Of a stretch of 22,816 nucleotides of DNA, positions 1 to 5,861 are shown piece after piece. The notes beneath the pieces were generated by a model. It ran no database searches. It had not been told where the DNA came from and worked only from the letters and a program-made list of their open reading frames with translations. Origin of the DNA: a virus; IMG/VR virus record IMGVR_UViG_3300031980_000006, positions 1 through 22,816 of that record. The stretch is one strand, 5' to 3'. Within the stretch, counting starts at the first letter, position 1. Every line of letters begins with the position of its first letter. Made by a program: the position numbers and the translations under genes.

Positions 1-1
1 A

Positions 2-181
2 CATAATCCACGTCTTTTCGTACCGTTCTCAGGGACGGGGTCGGAGGTTATCGGCGCGGCGCTTGCCGGTTGGCAGTCCATTGACGCAGTCGAGATAGAC
101 TCAAGTTACGTCTCTATAGCGAAAGAACGCCTATCTTTTTGGTTAGGGATGCCTATTCAACTGGAGCTGTTCTACGAATGA
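2..181 (+). CDS. DNA methyltransferase, C-terminal end only (N4/N6 amino-methyltransferase type)
   Basis: The 5' end lies outside the window and 59 residues remain. They contain PFSGTGSEVIGAAL followed by AVEIDSSYVSIAKERL, which is methyltransferase motif I (the S-adenosylmethionine-binding loop, usually DPFxGSGTT) and the following acidic strand (usually GxExxxxYxxxAxxRL). In the beta class of DNA amino-methyltransferases (N6_N4_Mtase family) these motifs lie at the C-terminus after the DPPY motif and the target-recognition domain, and the protein stops soon after, as seen here. The likely role is modification of phage DNA to evade host restriction, or regulation; the target cannot be read. 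The stop TGA overlaps the next start (ATGA at 178-181), so the two genes are probably translationally coupled. Confidence 0.8.
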   Translation, partial: HNPRLFVPFSGTGSEVIGAALAGWQSIDAVEIDSSYVSIAKERLSFWLGMPIQLELFYE

Positions 182-1059
182 GCGACAATCCGATCACGCC
201 TAACGCAACGCTTGTTACACCGCCTCCGCTCACCCGCTCACAATGGCTTGATTGTGAGGACAAAGCGCGGAGCGCAGTGATCGCCTCTATACCTAAGCCT
301 GAAAAGGCGCAATTCGAAGTCGAGAATTTCGCCGCTTACCCGCGTTGGCTGACCCTAGCCTTGACAATCGGGTTACTTATCGTTGCCGCCGGAGCGTTGT
401 ATGTGAGCGCGGGCAAGCAACTCGCGGCGGGCGATATCGTGTTAAAATCCGTGCTAACCCACACGGATCGCGTGAACGAGTTCTGGGTATCAACGGGTCT
501 TATCGTCCTTGTCGTGATGGGCGAGATTGGCGCGTTGACTTTTGGGCTTAGCGCGGGCTTGTTAGCCCAAACGCGGACGGCTAAGCGCGTATTCCGCGCT
601 TTCATGGTGATGAGCGCGGCGATCGCCTTGCTTGCCAACATATCCATGACGGCGTCTTACCCTCAAAACGAGGTGATCGTGTTTCAATGGTTCATCACGA
701 TCCTAGCGCCGTCGCTTGTGTTAGGAGTTGGCTTCGTTTTCGAAAACTTGCTCATGCAAGAGCTTGAAAAGCGGGCGGCGCGCATCAAAGCGTTCAACGA
801 TGCTGTTCAGTTTTATCACGCCGTGTTGCGCGACCCTAAGACCGCGCTGCCTGAGCGCTATCAAAACGAGCTTGTGTACGCCGTCGGCGAGGCGTTGCGC
901 GACAATTGCAAGACGGCGGACGGCAAGAAAGGCGCGCTTTACAAGCGGTATCTAGAGCAGATTGAAGCCGATCCGCGCTTTGAATACCAATGCATAGCAG
1001 CGGAATTCGATCGCCACATGGTCTCGTTTAAGGATTTTATGCGGGCGCGCCCTATTTGA
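178..1059 (+). CDS. Four-helix membrane protein of unknown function
   Basis: This is a 293-residue protein when started at ATG 178, which overlaps the methyltransferase stop by four bases. An in-frame TTG at 139 would lie inside the methyltransferase and is less likely. After a hydrophilic, proline-rich N-terminus there are four hydrophobic segments at about residues 57-79, 102-130, 141-160 and 168-189. A charged soluble tail of about 100 residues rich in Arg, Lys, Asp and Glu follows (LMQELEKRAARIKAF and on). The arrangement suggests an integral inner-membrane protein with a cytoplasmic C-terminal domain. I recognise no family. The position between a methyltransferase and a DNA-binding protein gives no clear role. 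It is too large and too hydrophilic at the C-terminus for an ordinary holin. Membrane anchoring of a phage process or superinfection exclusion are guesses only. Confidence 0.8.
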   Translation: MSDNPITPNATLVTPPPLTRSQWLDCEDKARSAVIASIPKPEKAQFEVENFAAYPRWLTLALTIGLLIVAAGALYVSAGKQLAAGDIVLKSVLTHTDRVNEFWVSTGLIVLVVMGEIGALTFGLSAGLLAQTRTAKRVFRAFMVMSAAIALLANISMTASYPQNEVIVFQWFITILAPSLVLGVGFVFENLLMQELEKRAARIKAFNDAVQFYHAVLRDPKTALPERYQNELVYAVGEALRDNCKTADGKKGALYKRYLEQIEADPRFEYQCIAAEFDRHMVSFKDFMRARPI

Positions 1060-1091
1060 CGCCGGGCGCGCATGAGGCAGGGCTCGGCGAT

Positions 1092-1580
1092 ATGGACGGT
1101 CAAGCGGTAGTGAAGTCGGTGGTCAAGGCGGTGGAAGAGGTCTTACATGAAATCAAGCAAGCCTTACGGGATGAAATTTCACTGGCTACAAATGAAATTT
1201 CAAAGTCACGAAATGAAATTTCACAGGGCGACGATGAAATTTCAAGGCGTGAAATTGAAATTTCATCAGCTGCGATTGAAATTTCATCCGATGAAATTGA
1301 AATTTCAGGGCGCGACAAGCGCGGCAAGGGCTCGCGCTATAGCGGTCGAGAGACTGTTAGACAAGGCGTGGCTGAAATTTCAAGTGAAATTTCATCCGTT
1401 GCAATTGAAATTTCACCTGAAATCGCCGGTCAACCTAAGCCGCTCAACGCTAAGGCTGTCGCGGCTATCCTACGCCGCAATCCTGAGCTGCTCAAAATGC
1501 GCGGCAAGGATTTGGCGGCAAAGTTTGGCGTTACGCCGGTCGTCATCACTAGGGCGAGGAAGTTAGTGGAGCATGGCTAA
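1092..1580 (+). CDS. Heptad-repeat protein with C-terminal helix-turn-helix; gene carries an embedded palindrome array
   Basis: The product has 162 residues from ATG 1092. An alternative TTG start at 1056 overlaps the upstream stop as TTGA and would add 12 residues, so the start is uncertain. The middle is built of seven-residue units, each with Glu-Ile-Ser at the same place (seven in a row, then three more after a basic linker). With the N-terminal VVKAVEEVLHEIKQAL this could form a coiled coil or amphipathic helix. The last 50 residues (KAVAAILRRNPELLKM, then LAAKFGVTPVVITRARKL) look like a helix-turn-helix DNA-binding domain. Every Glu-Ile-Ser is encoded GAA ATT TCA and is preceded by T, so each makes the palindrome TGAAATTTCA. 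I infer a DNA-binding protein that acts on sites inside its own gene, as lambda O does, but no family assignment is possible by eye. Confidence 0.75.
   Translation: MDGQAVVKSVVKAVEEVLHEIKQALRDEISLATNEISKSRNEISQGDDEISRREIEISSAAIEISSDEIEISGRDKRGKGSRYSGRETVRQGVAEISSEISSVAIEISPEIAGQPKPLNAKAVAAILRRNPELLKMRGKDLAAKFGVTPVVITRARKLVEHG
1172..1415. repeat. Array of ten perfect TGAAATTTCA palindromes, seven at an exact 21-bp period
   Basis: Perfect copies of the 10-bp palindrome TGAAATTTCA begin at 1172, 1193, 1214, 1235, 1256, 1277 and 1298 (six consecutive steps of 21 bp), then at 1373, 1385 and 1406 (steps 12 and 21). Degenerate copies TGAAATCA at 1148 and TGAAATCG at 1418 flank the array. The period of 21 bp is two turns of B-DNA, so all seven sites face the same side of the helix. 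The bases between sites vary. All ten copies lie in the same reading frame of the HTH gene. This is typical of iterons, operator clusters or partition sites. It is not a CRISPR array, because the spacers are only 11 bp. Confidence 0.95.
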
Positions 1581-2277
1581 GCGTCTGTTTGAAAGCCCGT
1601 CCCTTTTCCAAGAATTCATGGATAAACCCTTCAATAGGGACGAACAACCGCTCGAATTCTATCTTGAGCGGTTTAAGGCGCTTATCAAAAGCGTCGCCAA
1701 TCAATACTTGGATTTGGCTGAGAAGGCGGCTTATAGCTTTGAAGATTTGACGCAGATCGGTTACGAGACCCTTCAAAGGGCTTATTGGCGGTTCGATCCC
1801 GATCGAAAACGCCGCAACCGGGCGAGCGGCTCGATCGGGCATTTCTTCTCATATGTGAAACAATCAATCATACGCTCGATTGAACGGGAGGTGTTTGCAG
1901 CCGTCGGGTTGCCTAGTAGCTACCGAGCGAACCGCTCACCTGAAATCATCCCGATCGCTCAGATGAGCCTTGAGCGGCTCGATGATGACGGCTTTATCCC
2001 CGCCCAGTTGATTGACAATACATCGTTAGAAAATGAGATAATTAAACTAGAAACAAACCAAGAGCGACTTGCAATCATCCGCGAGAACCTGTACACTCTA
2101 AACAACGCTGAGCGGTTCATCGTCGAGAGCATGATGCGGGGGATATCGCTTGAGGAGATCGAGAGCGAATTCCCAGACGGGCAAGCCGAGACCGTCAAAG
2201 CCGTGTTCAGACGAGCGGTCGCCAAACTGAGAAGAACAACCCGAAAGAAAGGTCGAGACAATGCTGATCTCAAATGA
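1573..2277 (+). CDS. Phage-encoded sigma-70 family RNA polymerase sigma factor
   Basis: This 234-residue protein has the sigma-70 layout. A region 2-like segment at about residues 55-105 carries FEDLTQIGYETLQRA, RFDP and HFFSYVKQSIIRSIERE, matching the usual core-polymerase-binding and -10-recognition helices (DLxQxGxxGLxxAxxxFDP, then FxxYAxxxIRxxIxR). A region 4-like helix-turn-helix follows at about 176-225 (LNNAERFIVESMMRGISLEEIE, then AVFRRAVAKLRR). It has no region 1.1 and a short linker, so it is a small alternative-type factor. It should redirect host RNA polymerase to phage promoters. The start ATG 1573 overlaps the preceding gene by eight bases, with AGGAAG ten bases upstream. Its position just before a second sigma-like gene and the terminase genes fits late-gene control. 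Confidence 0.85.
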   Translation: MAKRLFESPSLFQEFMDKPFNRDEQPLEFYLERFKALIKSVANQYLDLAEKAAYSFEDLTQIGYETLQRAYWRFDPDRKRRNRASGSIGHFFSYVKQSIIRSIEREVFAAVGLPSSYRANRSPEIIPIAQMSLERLDDDGFIPAQLIDNTSLENEIIKLETNQERLAIIRENLYTLNNAERFIVESMMRGISLEEIESEFPDGQAETVKAVFRRAVAKLRRTTRKKGRDNADLK

Positions 2278-2998
2278 GCGCTTCAACGCGCGCTACAACC
2301 CTCGTGATGGTAAAACCTCACCTATCGCCGACCTCGAATTCAAGTGCATTCAATCGGCGGCACGGAACTCGTACGGCGACCCCGATCTTTTTGAAGACCT
2401 GCTACAGACTGCATACGAAACCGTGCTGGTCTGCGCTAAGCGGTTCGATCCGTCTAAAGCGGGCGGCGATACCTATCGGCATTTCTTTAACTACACCTCC
2501 GCCGCCATTGACCATAACGTCCGCGACACGGCGATCCGATTCAGTAGCAATCCTAAGCCGATTCTCAAGCAGACCTCAAAAGAGGGGTTAGCCCAACAGC
2601 CAGCGAAAGTTACCGGCAAGCCCGCCAAACAACGCGGCAAGCGGCGTGTTGAGTTCATATCTGATGAGGTCTTAGACCTGCACCCCGATCCCGCCCCTAC
2701 CCCAGAAGCAGCGCTTGAAATCAAAAATCGTGAAGAGAAAATCAAGGCGCTGCTCAAGATCGCTCTCGACGCCTTAGACGAGCGGCTGCGCTTTCTAGTC
2801 GTGACCCGATTCGGGCTTGAAACGGGCGAGCCTGTTGACGGCGCAGCTTTGATAGCGCGCTATGAAGCTCGTTTCGGCGAAAAGCCGACTAAGTTGAATA
2901 CAATGTACAAAAGCGCTTTTCGCAAGATGCGTGCTGCATTAGAGAGGGTAGGCTATGCCGCGAAGTCGGAGGCGATCGCCGAGCTTTTCGGAATCTGA
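2261..2998 (+). CDS. Second sigma-70-like factor, diverged paralogue of the preceding gene
   Basis: This 245-residue protein shares the region 2 pattern of its upstream neighbour: LFEDLLQTAYETVLVCAKRFDP followed by YRHFFNYTSAAIDHNVRD, with the same E-D-L-x-Q-x-x-Y-E-T, RFDP and HFFxY positions. A basic, Pro- and Lys-rich linker at about residues 105-130 separates it from a region 4-like C-terminus (ALDERLRFLVVTRFGLETG, then KLNTMYKSAFRKMRAAL). The putative helix-turn-helix is longer and less typical than in the first factor, so promoter specificity may differ or the protein may act as a sigma-like accessory factor. The start ATG 2261 has AAAGG eight bases upstream and overlaps the first sigma gene by 17 bases, which suggests translational coupling. 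An ancient tandem duplication is my inference. Confidence 0.72.
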   Translation: MLISNERFNARYNPRDGKTSPIADLEFKCIQSAARNSYGDPDLFEDLLQTAYETVLVCAKRFDPSKAGGDTYRHFFNYTSAAIDHNVRDTAIRFSSNPKPILKQTSKEGLAQQPAKVTGKPAKQRGKRRVEFISDEVLDLHPDPAPTPEAALEIKNREEKIKALLKIALDALDERLRFLVVTRFGLETGEPVDGAALIARYEARFGEKPTKLNTMYKSAFRKMRAALERVGYAAKSEAIAELFGI

Positions 2999-3485
2999 GC
3001 CTGTCGAGATCGTTTTCGAGACCGAACTCGACGTTTCGAAAAAACTGCCCGCTTACGTGAGCCTTGCCGACCGAGCCGTTGATGACGAGACGGCTCGGCG
3101 GCTCGGTGTTTTTCTAGTCAAGGTCACAGAAGGGCTGCCGCTTTCAAACGCGGCAAGCGGGAGCGGACTGCCCGTCAAATTCGTCAAGGGGTTGCTCAAG
3201 GAGAGCGCGCAGTTCAGCGATTTGTATGAGCGCGCCGTGTCCATATTCGTTGAAAAGACGCTCCACGCGCTCAAGACGGATAACAAGGCATGGCAACGTT
3301 TCGCTTGGATTCTAGAGCGTCGTTTTCCTGAGGAATTCGGCAATGGCGCGCTGTTGCGGATATCTGATGAGGATCAGCTGCTGCTCCGTAAGCTGGGCAT
3401 GACCCCGCAAAGCGCATGGCGCGCGTTGATGAGCGCTCTAGAGCGCAAAATGGTTGAACAGGATGAGCAAAGCAGCCAATCCTAA
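2955..3485 (+). CDS. Putative small terminase subunit
   Basis: The product has 176 residues from ATG 2955 and overlaps the second sigma gene by 44 bases in another frame. AGAGAGGGTAGG upstream provides a ribosome binding site, and no usable later start occurs near the N-terminus. A helix-turn-helix-like stretch (LGVFLVKVTEGLPLSNAASGSGLPVKFV) precedes a helix with Trp-Ala-Trp and Phe-Pro-Glu-Glu-Phe-Gly in KAWQRFAWILERRFPEEFG. Small terminase subunits often carry a similar phrase, with W, LERR and P at like places. The location directly upstream of the large terminase gene supports the call. The expected role is recognition of the packaging site and regulation of the large subunit as a ring oligomer. 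Confidence rests on both context and this motif. Confidence 0.7.
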   Translation: MPRSRRRSPSFSESEPVEIVFETELDVSKKLPAYVSLADRAVDDETARRLGVFLVKVTEGLPLSNAASGSGLPVKFVKGLLKESAQFSDLYERAVSIFVEKTLHALKTDNKAWQRFAWILERRFPEEFGNGALLRISDEDQLLLRKLGMTPQSAWRALMSALERKMVEQDEQSSQS

Positions 3486-4797
3486 ACGGACGACGCGGCG
3501 GCAAAAGCAGGCGAAAGCCGACAAAGGGCAAGATTTGCTGAACGCCGCCCTTGCCGAGCTGACGCCTGTCATTACAAGCCGTGTCACGCCCGTCCCCTTC
3601 AAATTCAATATGACGCCGATGCAACGCCTTATCTATGAAAACAAGGCGCGTTTTAGAGTCGTCGCTTGTGGGAGGCGAGCGGGGAAAACCTATCTAGGGG
3701 CGATCGTCGCTATCGAGACCGCCTTGAAAGGCAAGGATGTTTGGTGGGTCGCCCCGACTTATGAGATCGGATTGATAGGCTTGCACACTATCAAGCGCTT
3801 AGCAGCGCCTGTCGGCTTCACTGAGAATCGCACACGACGCCTGATCCAATTCAGCAAAGGGTTCATACAAGTGAAAAGCGCCGACAAGCCTGACAATCTG
3901 CGAGGAGCAGGGCTTGATTTGGCGATCTTCGATGAGGCTGCCCTTATGCCGCCTGAAATTTGGAATGAAATCCTGCGCCCGACTTTGATGGATAGGCAAG
4001 GGCAAGCGCTGTTCCTCAGCACGCCTAAAGGCTTGAATTGGTTTCATGAGATTTTCAGGAAAGGCTTGGAAGGAGAGACTGACTGGGCTTCTTTCAATTT
4101 CCCGACATCCGCCAATACATTCTTGCCTAAGATTGAAGCTGAAATCGAAGCGGCGAAAGCGGCAATGCCCGACGTGCTGTTCAAACAAGAAATTTTAGCT
4201 GAGTTCATAGATGATGTCGGCGGCGTGTTCAGCGCCGTGCTGGACAACGCGACCTTGTCCCCTGAACCGCCCGTCGCCGGTGCGCTCTATAGCGCAGGCA
4301 TTGACCTCGCTCGCCTTAACGATTACACGGTCGTGTCCATTTTGCGCACGGATGTATCGCCTGCGCGTCAAGTCTTCATTGACCGATTCCATCAAATGGC
4401 ATGGCAAGACCAAATCGTGCGAATCGCTAATACGATTAGCCGTTACAAGCCGCAAACCGTTAGGGTAGACCAAACAGGCGTCGGCGACGCCGTCTTGCAA
4501 TTCGCCCGTTCGCAATGGGCTGCGCATGGCGCGTCGGTAATCGGCGTGACCTTGACTAACGAGGTCAAGACTTCAATCATCCAAAATTTGGCGCTCGCCC
4601 TTGAAAAGGGCAACTTGCTACTGCTGAACGATCCTGTTCAGAAGATTGAATTGGTTTCGTTTGAGATGGAACGGCTTAGCAGCGGCAGGTTTAGATACGG
4701 CGCGCCTTCAAATAAGCATGACGATACCGTGATCGCCCTCGCCCTAGCCGCCCAATCCATCACGTCGCCAAACGACGTATGGTGTGCAGTTTGGTAA
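3463..4797 (+). CDS. terL: Terminase large subunit (DNA packaging ATPase and nuclease)
   Basis: The product has 444 residues from ATG 3463, which I prefer to an in-frame TTG at 3454. The gene overlaps the small subunit gene by 23 bases. The ATPase domain shows a Walker A motif GRRAGKT at residues 70-76 and a Walker B LAIFDEA with the Asp-Glu pair at 157-158, followed by the coupling segment FLSTPKG. The C-terminal RNase H-like nuclease shows Asp 281 in GIDLARLNDYTV, Asp 336 in RVDQTGVGD and Asp 420/421 in HDDTVIALALA, the expected metal-binding acidic residues. All key residues are present, so the protein should be active. It pumps DNA into the prohead through the portal and cuts the concatemer. 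This ends the rightward block, and a hairpin follows the stop. Confidence 0.96.
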   Translation: MSKAANPKRTTRRQKQAKADKGQDLLNAALAELTPVITSRVTPVPFKFNMTPMQRLIYENKARFRVVACGRRAGKTYLGAIVAIETALKGKDVWWVAPTYEIGLIGLHTIKRLAAPVGFTENRTRRLIQFSKGFIQVKSADKPDNLRGAGLDLAIFDEAALMPPEIWNEILRPTLMDRQGQALFLSTPKGLNWFHEIFRKGLEGETDWASFNFPTSANTFLPKIEAEIEAAKAAMPDVLFKQEILAEFIDDVGGVFSAVLDNATLSPEPPVAGALYSAGIDLARLNDYTVVSILRTDVSPARQVFIDRFHQMAWQDQIVRIANTISRYKPQTVRVDQTGVGDAVLQFARSQWAAHGASVIGVTLTNEVKTSIIQNLALALEKGNLLLLNDPVQKIELVSFEMERLSSGRFRYGAPSNKHDDTVIALALAAQSITSPNDVWCAVW

Positions 4798-4802
4798 AAC
4801 AC

Positions 4803-4830
4803 AAGCGCGCAGCTTGTTCGCCGCGCGCTT
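4803..4830. terminator. Hairpin between convergent genes, possible terminator
   Basis: A perfect 8-bp inverted repeat AAGCGCGC / GCGCGCTT (4803-4810 and 4823-4830) with a 12-base loop lies between the terminase stop and the end of the leftward gene. Downstream on the plus strand there is no T-run. On the minus strand the hairpin is followed by GTGTTTTAC, a weak U-tract. It could end the leftward transcript or act in both directions, but it is not a textbook intrinsic terminator. Confidence 0.4.
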
Positions 4831-4855
4831 GAGCGCATTGTCTGTTTGGGCGGGA

Positions 4856-5179
4856 TTAGCTTTGGCTATCCTCCGGGATTTCCCCCGTCTCTAGAATACG
4901 CTTCAATACGCCCGCAATGTAGGCAACGACCTGCTCGGCGGCGTAGTTGAACTCGTCACGATAATGCTCTAAGATCGCCTTGCTACCCCGAATTCGAAGC
5001 GCGTCCGGCGAAATGCGGTGCTTGTCGATCGCCAAATCAATGAAAGCATCGTACTTCTCATCAATGATTGACTTGACCGATCTAGAGACGCCTAAGTCGT
5101 GCATGAGAGTAGAGGTGGTCACCGAAACCAACAGACGACGCTCTTCATCGCTTAGCTGCTCGAATTTACGCTTGCTCAT
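4856..5179 (-). CDS. Small helical protein of unknown function, the only leftward gene
   Basis: The product has 107 residues starting at the minus-strand ATG whose first base is 5179. A strong AGGAGG lies eight bases before this ATG. An ATG two codons earlier is only two bases from the AGGAGG and is less likely. The sequence is hydrophilic and probably helical (KFEQLSDEERRLLVSV, then KSIIDEKYDAFIDLAIDKH), without cysteines or membrane segments. I recognise no domain. It is transcribed against all other genes, convergent with the terminase gene, and its upstream side is the 680-bp control region. That position is common for phage regulators, but the sequence itself has no clear helix-turn-helix. 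A dyad AGGCTAACGCCT lies 27 bases upstream of the start. Confidence 0.7.
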   Translation of the reverse strand: MSKRKFEQLSDEERRLLVSVTTSTLMHDLGVSRSVKSIIDEKYDAFIDLAIDKHRISPDALRIRGSKAILEHYRDEFNYAAEQVVAYIAGVLKRILETGEIPEDSQS

Positions 5180-5258
5180 AAGCATACCCTCCTACACACA
5201 AAATTAGGCTAACGCCTCCAATCGAGACATTTGCTGAAAACGCGATTTTTGAGGCTTT

Positions 5259-5298
5259 CTGAAGGTTTTTGGAGCTAGGGGTATAATCACTAGGGGTA
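5259..5298 (+). promoter_or_regulatory. Promoter-like site with perfect TATAAT flanked by 9-bp direct repeats
   Basis: A perfect -10 box TATAAT lies at 5282-5287. The best -35 at 17-bp spacing is only CTGAAG (5259-5264). The 9-bp repeat CTAGGGGTA occurs at 5275-5283 and 5290-5298, a 15-bp period that overlaps and follows the -10. Such placement fits an activator- or repressor-controlled promoter, or one read by a phage sigma factor. It would fire rightward toward the gene at 5862. Confidence 0.4.
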
Positions 5299-5310
5299 AG
5301 GTAGTTCGTA

Positions 5311-5330
5311 GGGCTTGTAGCCCGATTTTT
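5311..5330 (+). terminator. Short hairpin followed by a T-run
   Basis: GGGCT-tgt-AGCCC (5311-5323) is followed by GATTTTT. The stem is only 5 bp, so it is a weak intrinsic terminator or attenuator. It lies about 25 bases past the likely start site of the TATAAT promoter at 5282 and could limit readthrough from it. Confidence 0.3.
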
Positions 5331-5364
5331 GAGGCATTTTGATACGCTACGCAACTAAAAGCCA

Positions 5365-5404
5365 CCCCCGAAAAAAGAGAGACCGATCCCCCCGCCCCGC
5401 CCCC
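5365..5404 (-). other. C-rich tract; G-runs on the minus strand with G-quadruplex potential
   Basis: The plus strand has C-runs of 5 (5365-5369), 6 (5388-5393), 4 (5395-5398) and 5 (5400-5404). The minus strand therefore has four G-runs of at least four, with loops of 1, 1 and 18 bases. That satisfies a loose G-quadruplex pattern with one long loop. Formation is not shown by the sequence alone. Confidence 0.4.
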
Positions 5405-5581
5405 TCAATACAGCCCGATTAGAACAGTTGAGCGCGACAGTCAACGCTAAGCGTGAGCATTGCGATAACCCGCTCAAGCGCTGCCGATCGCCGGCGGGCG
5501 CGATTGGCGGGACTAGCGAAGCCTATCCCCGCTAAGGCGCGTAAGGGCGTTGGCAATTTAGGAGGGAAGCGATAGGCGAGG

Positions 5582-5629
5582 TAATTAGCTAATTAAGGGG
5601 GGTTGACCGAATTTAGGGTATTATATAAC
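5582..5629 (+). promoter_or_regulatory. Promoter-like site with upstream 14-bp palindrome
   Basis: TTGACC (5603-5608) and TATAAC (5624-5629) are separated by 15 bp, shorter than the usual 16-18. A perfect palindrome TAATTAGCTAATTA (5582-5595) lies directly upstream and could be an operator or an AT-rich UP-like element. It would drive the gene at 5862 with a leader of more than 200 bases that contains the large inverted repeat. Confidence 0.35.
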
Positions 5630-5681
5630 TTAGCAGGTTTTGGCGATAGCCCAAAAATGCCGATCAGAGCTAGGGCGGCGG

Positions 5682-5747
5682 ATTTTCAATTTCACTGCAA
5701 ACTCACCATTAAATATTTAATGATGGCTTTGTAGTGAAATTGAAAAT
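5682..5747. repeat. 66-bp imperfect inverted repeat with AT-rich palindromic centre
   Basis: The arms are 33 bp each, centred between 5714 and 5715. The outer 15 bp (ATTTTCAATTTCACT and its complement) match perfectly, then one mismatch, then CAAA, then a partly mismatched stretch, and the centre is the perfect 14-bp palindrome ATTAAATATTTAAT (5708-5721). As DNA it could extrude a cruciform; as RNA it forms a long hairpin without a U-tract, so it is not a simple terminator. Each arm holds TGAAATTGAAA (right arm 5735-5745, complement 5684-5694). The same 11-mer occurs in the palindrome array at 1250-1260 and 1292-1302. This makes it a candidate second binding locus. Confidence 0.85.
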
Positions 5748-5861
5748 GCGTTGGCTGCTGCCTCCTCTGCTTGTCGTTTTCTTGTCCGGCGGCTTTGGTT
5801 GAGTTACTAGGCTGCTCTAGCGTTCGGCAGCGCTGCTAAGTTGCTTTAGAGGAGATAGCGT

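Larger units (their letters stand above)
5186..5861. other. 680-bp non-coding control region
   Basis: No convincing ORF exists on either strand here; short leftward frames lack both a ribosome binding site and coding character. The stretch holds a dyad AGGCTAACGCCT (5206-5217) and two copies of CGATTTTTGAGGC, 80 bp apart (5243-5255 and 5323-5335). It also holds two promoter-like sites, a small hairpin followed by T5, a C-rich tract, a 14-bp palindrome, a large imperfect inverted repeat, and a 10-bp palindrome GCAGCGCTGC (5827-5836) just before the next gene. I saw no tRNA-like fold. The density of repeats suggests a regulatory or replication function. Confidence 0.7.

Noticed and set aside
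1100-1327. Antisense ORF with repeated Glu-Ile-Ser opposite the palindrome array
   Set aside because: TGAAATTTCA is its own complement and sits in register, so the reverse strand reads the same residues automatically. There is no ribosome binding site and no other coding sign.
1172-1415. CRISPR array
   Set aside because: Repeats are 10 bp and spacers 11 bp inside a coding frame, far below CRISPR sizes, and no cas gene is present.
5166-5354. Leftward ORF of 62 codons upstream of the leftward gene
   Set aside because: It has no ribosome binding site, its composition is poor, and it overlaps promoter-like sites and the AGGAGG of the real gene.
5186-5861. tRNA or small structured RNA in the control region
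   Set aside because: I found no T-loop GTTCGANTC with an acceptor stem. The hairpins present do not make a cloverleaf.
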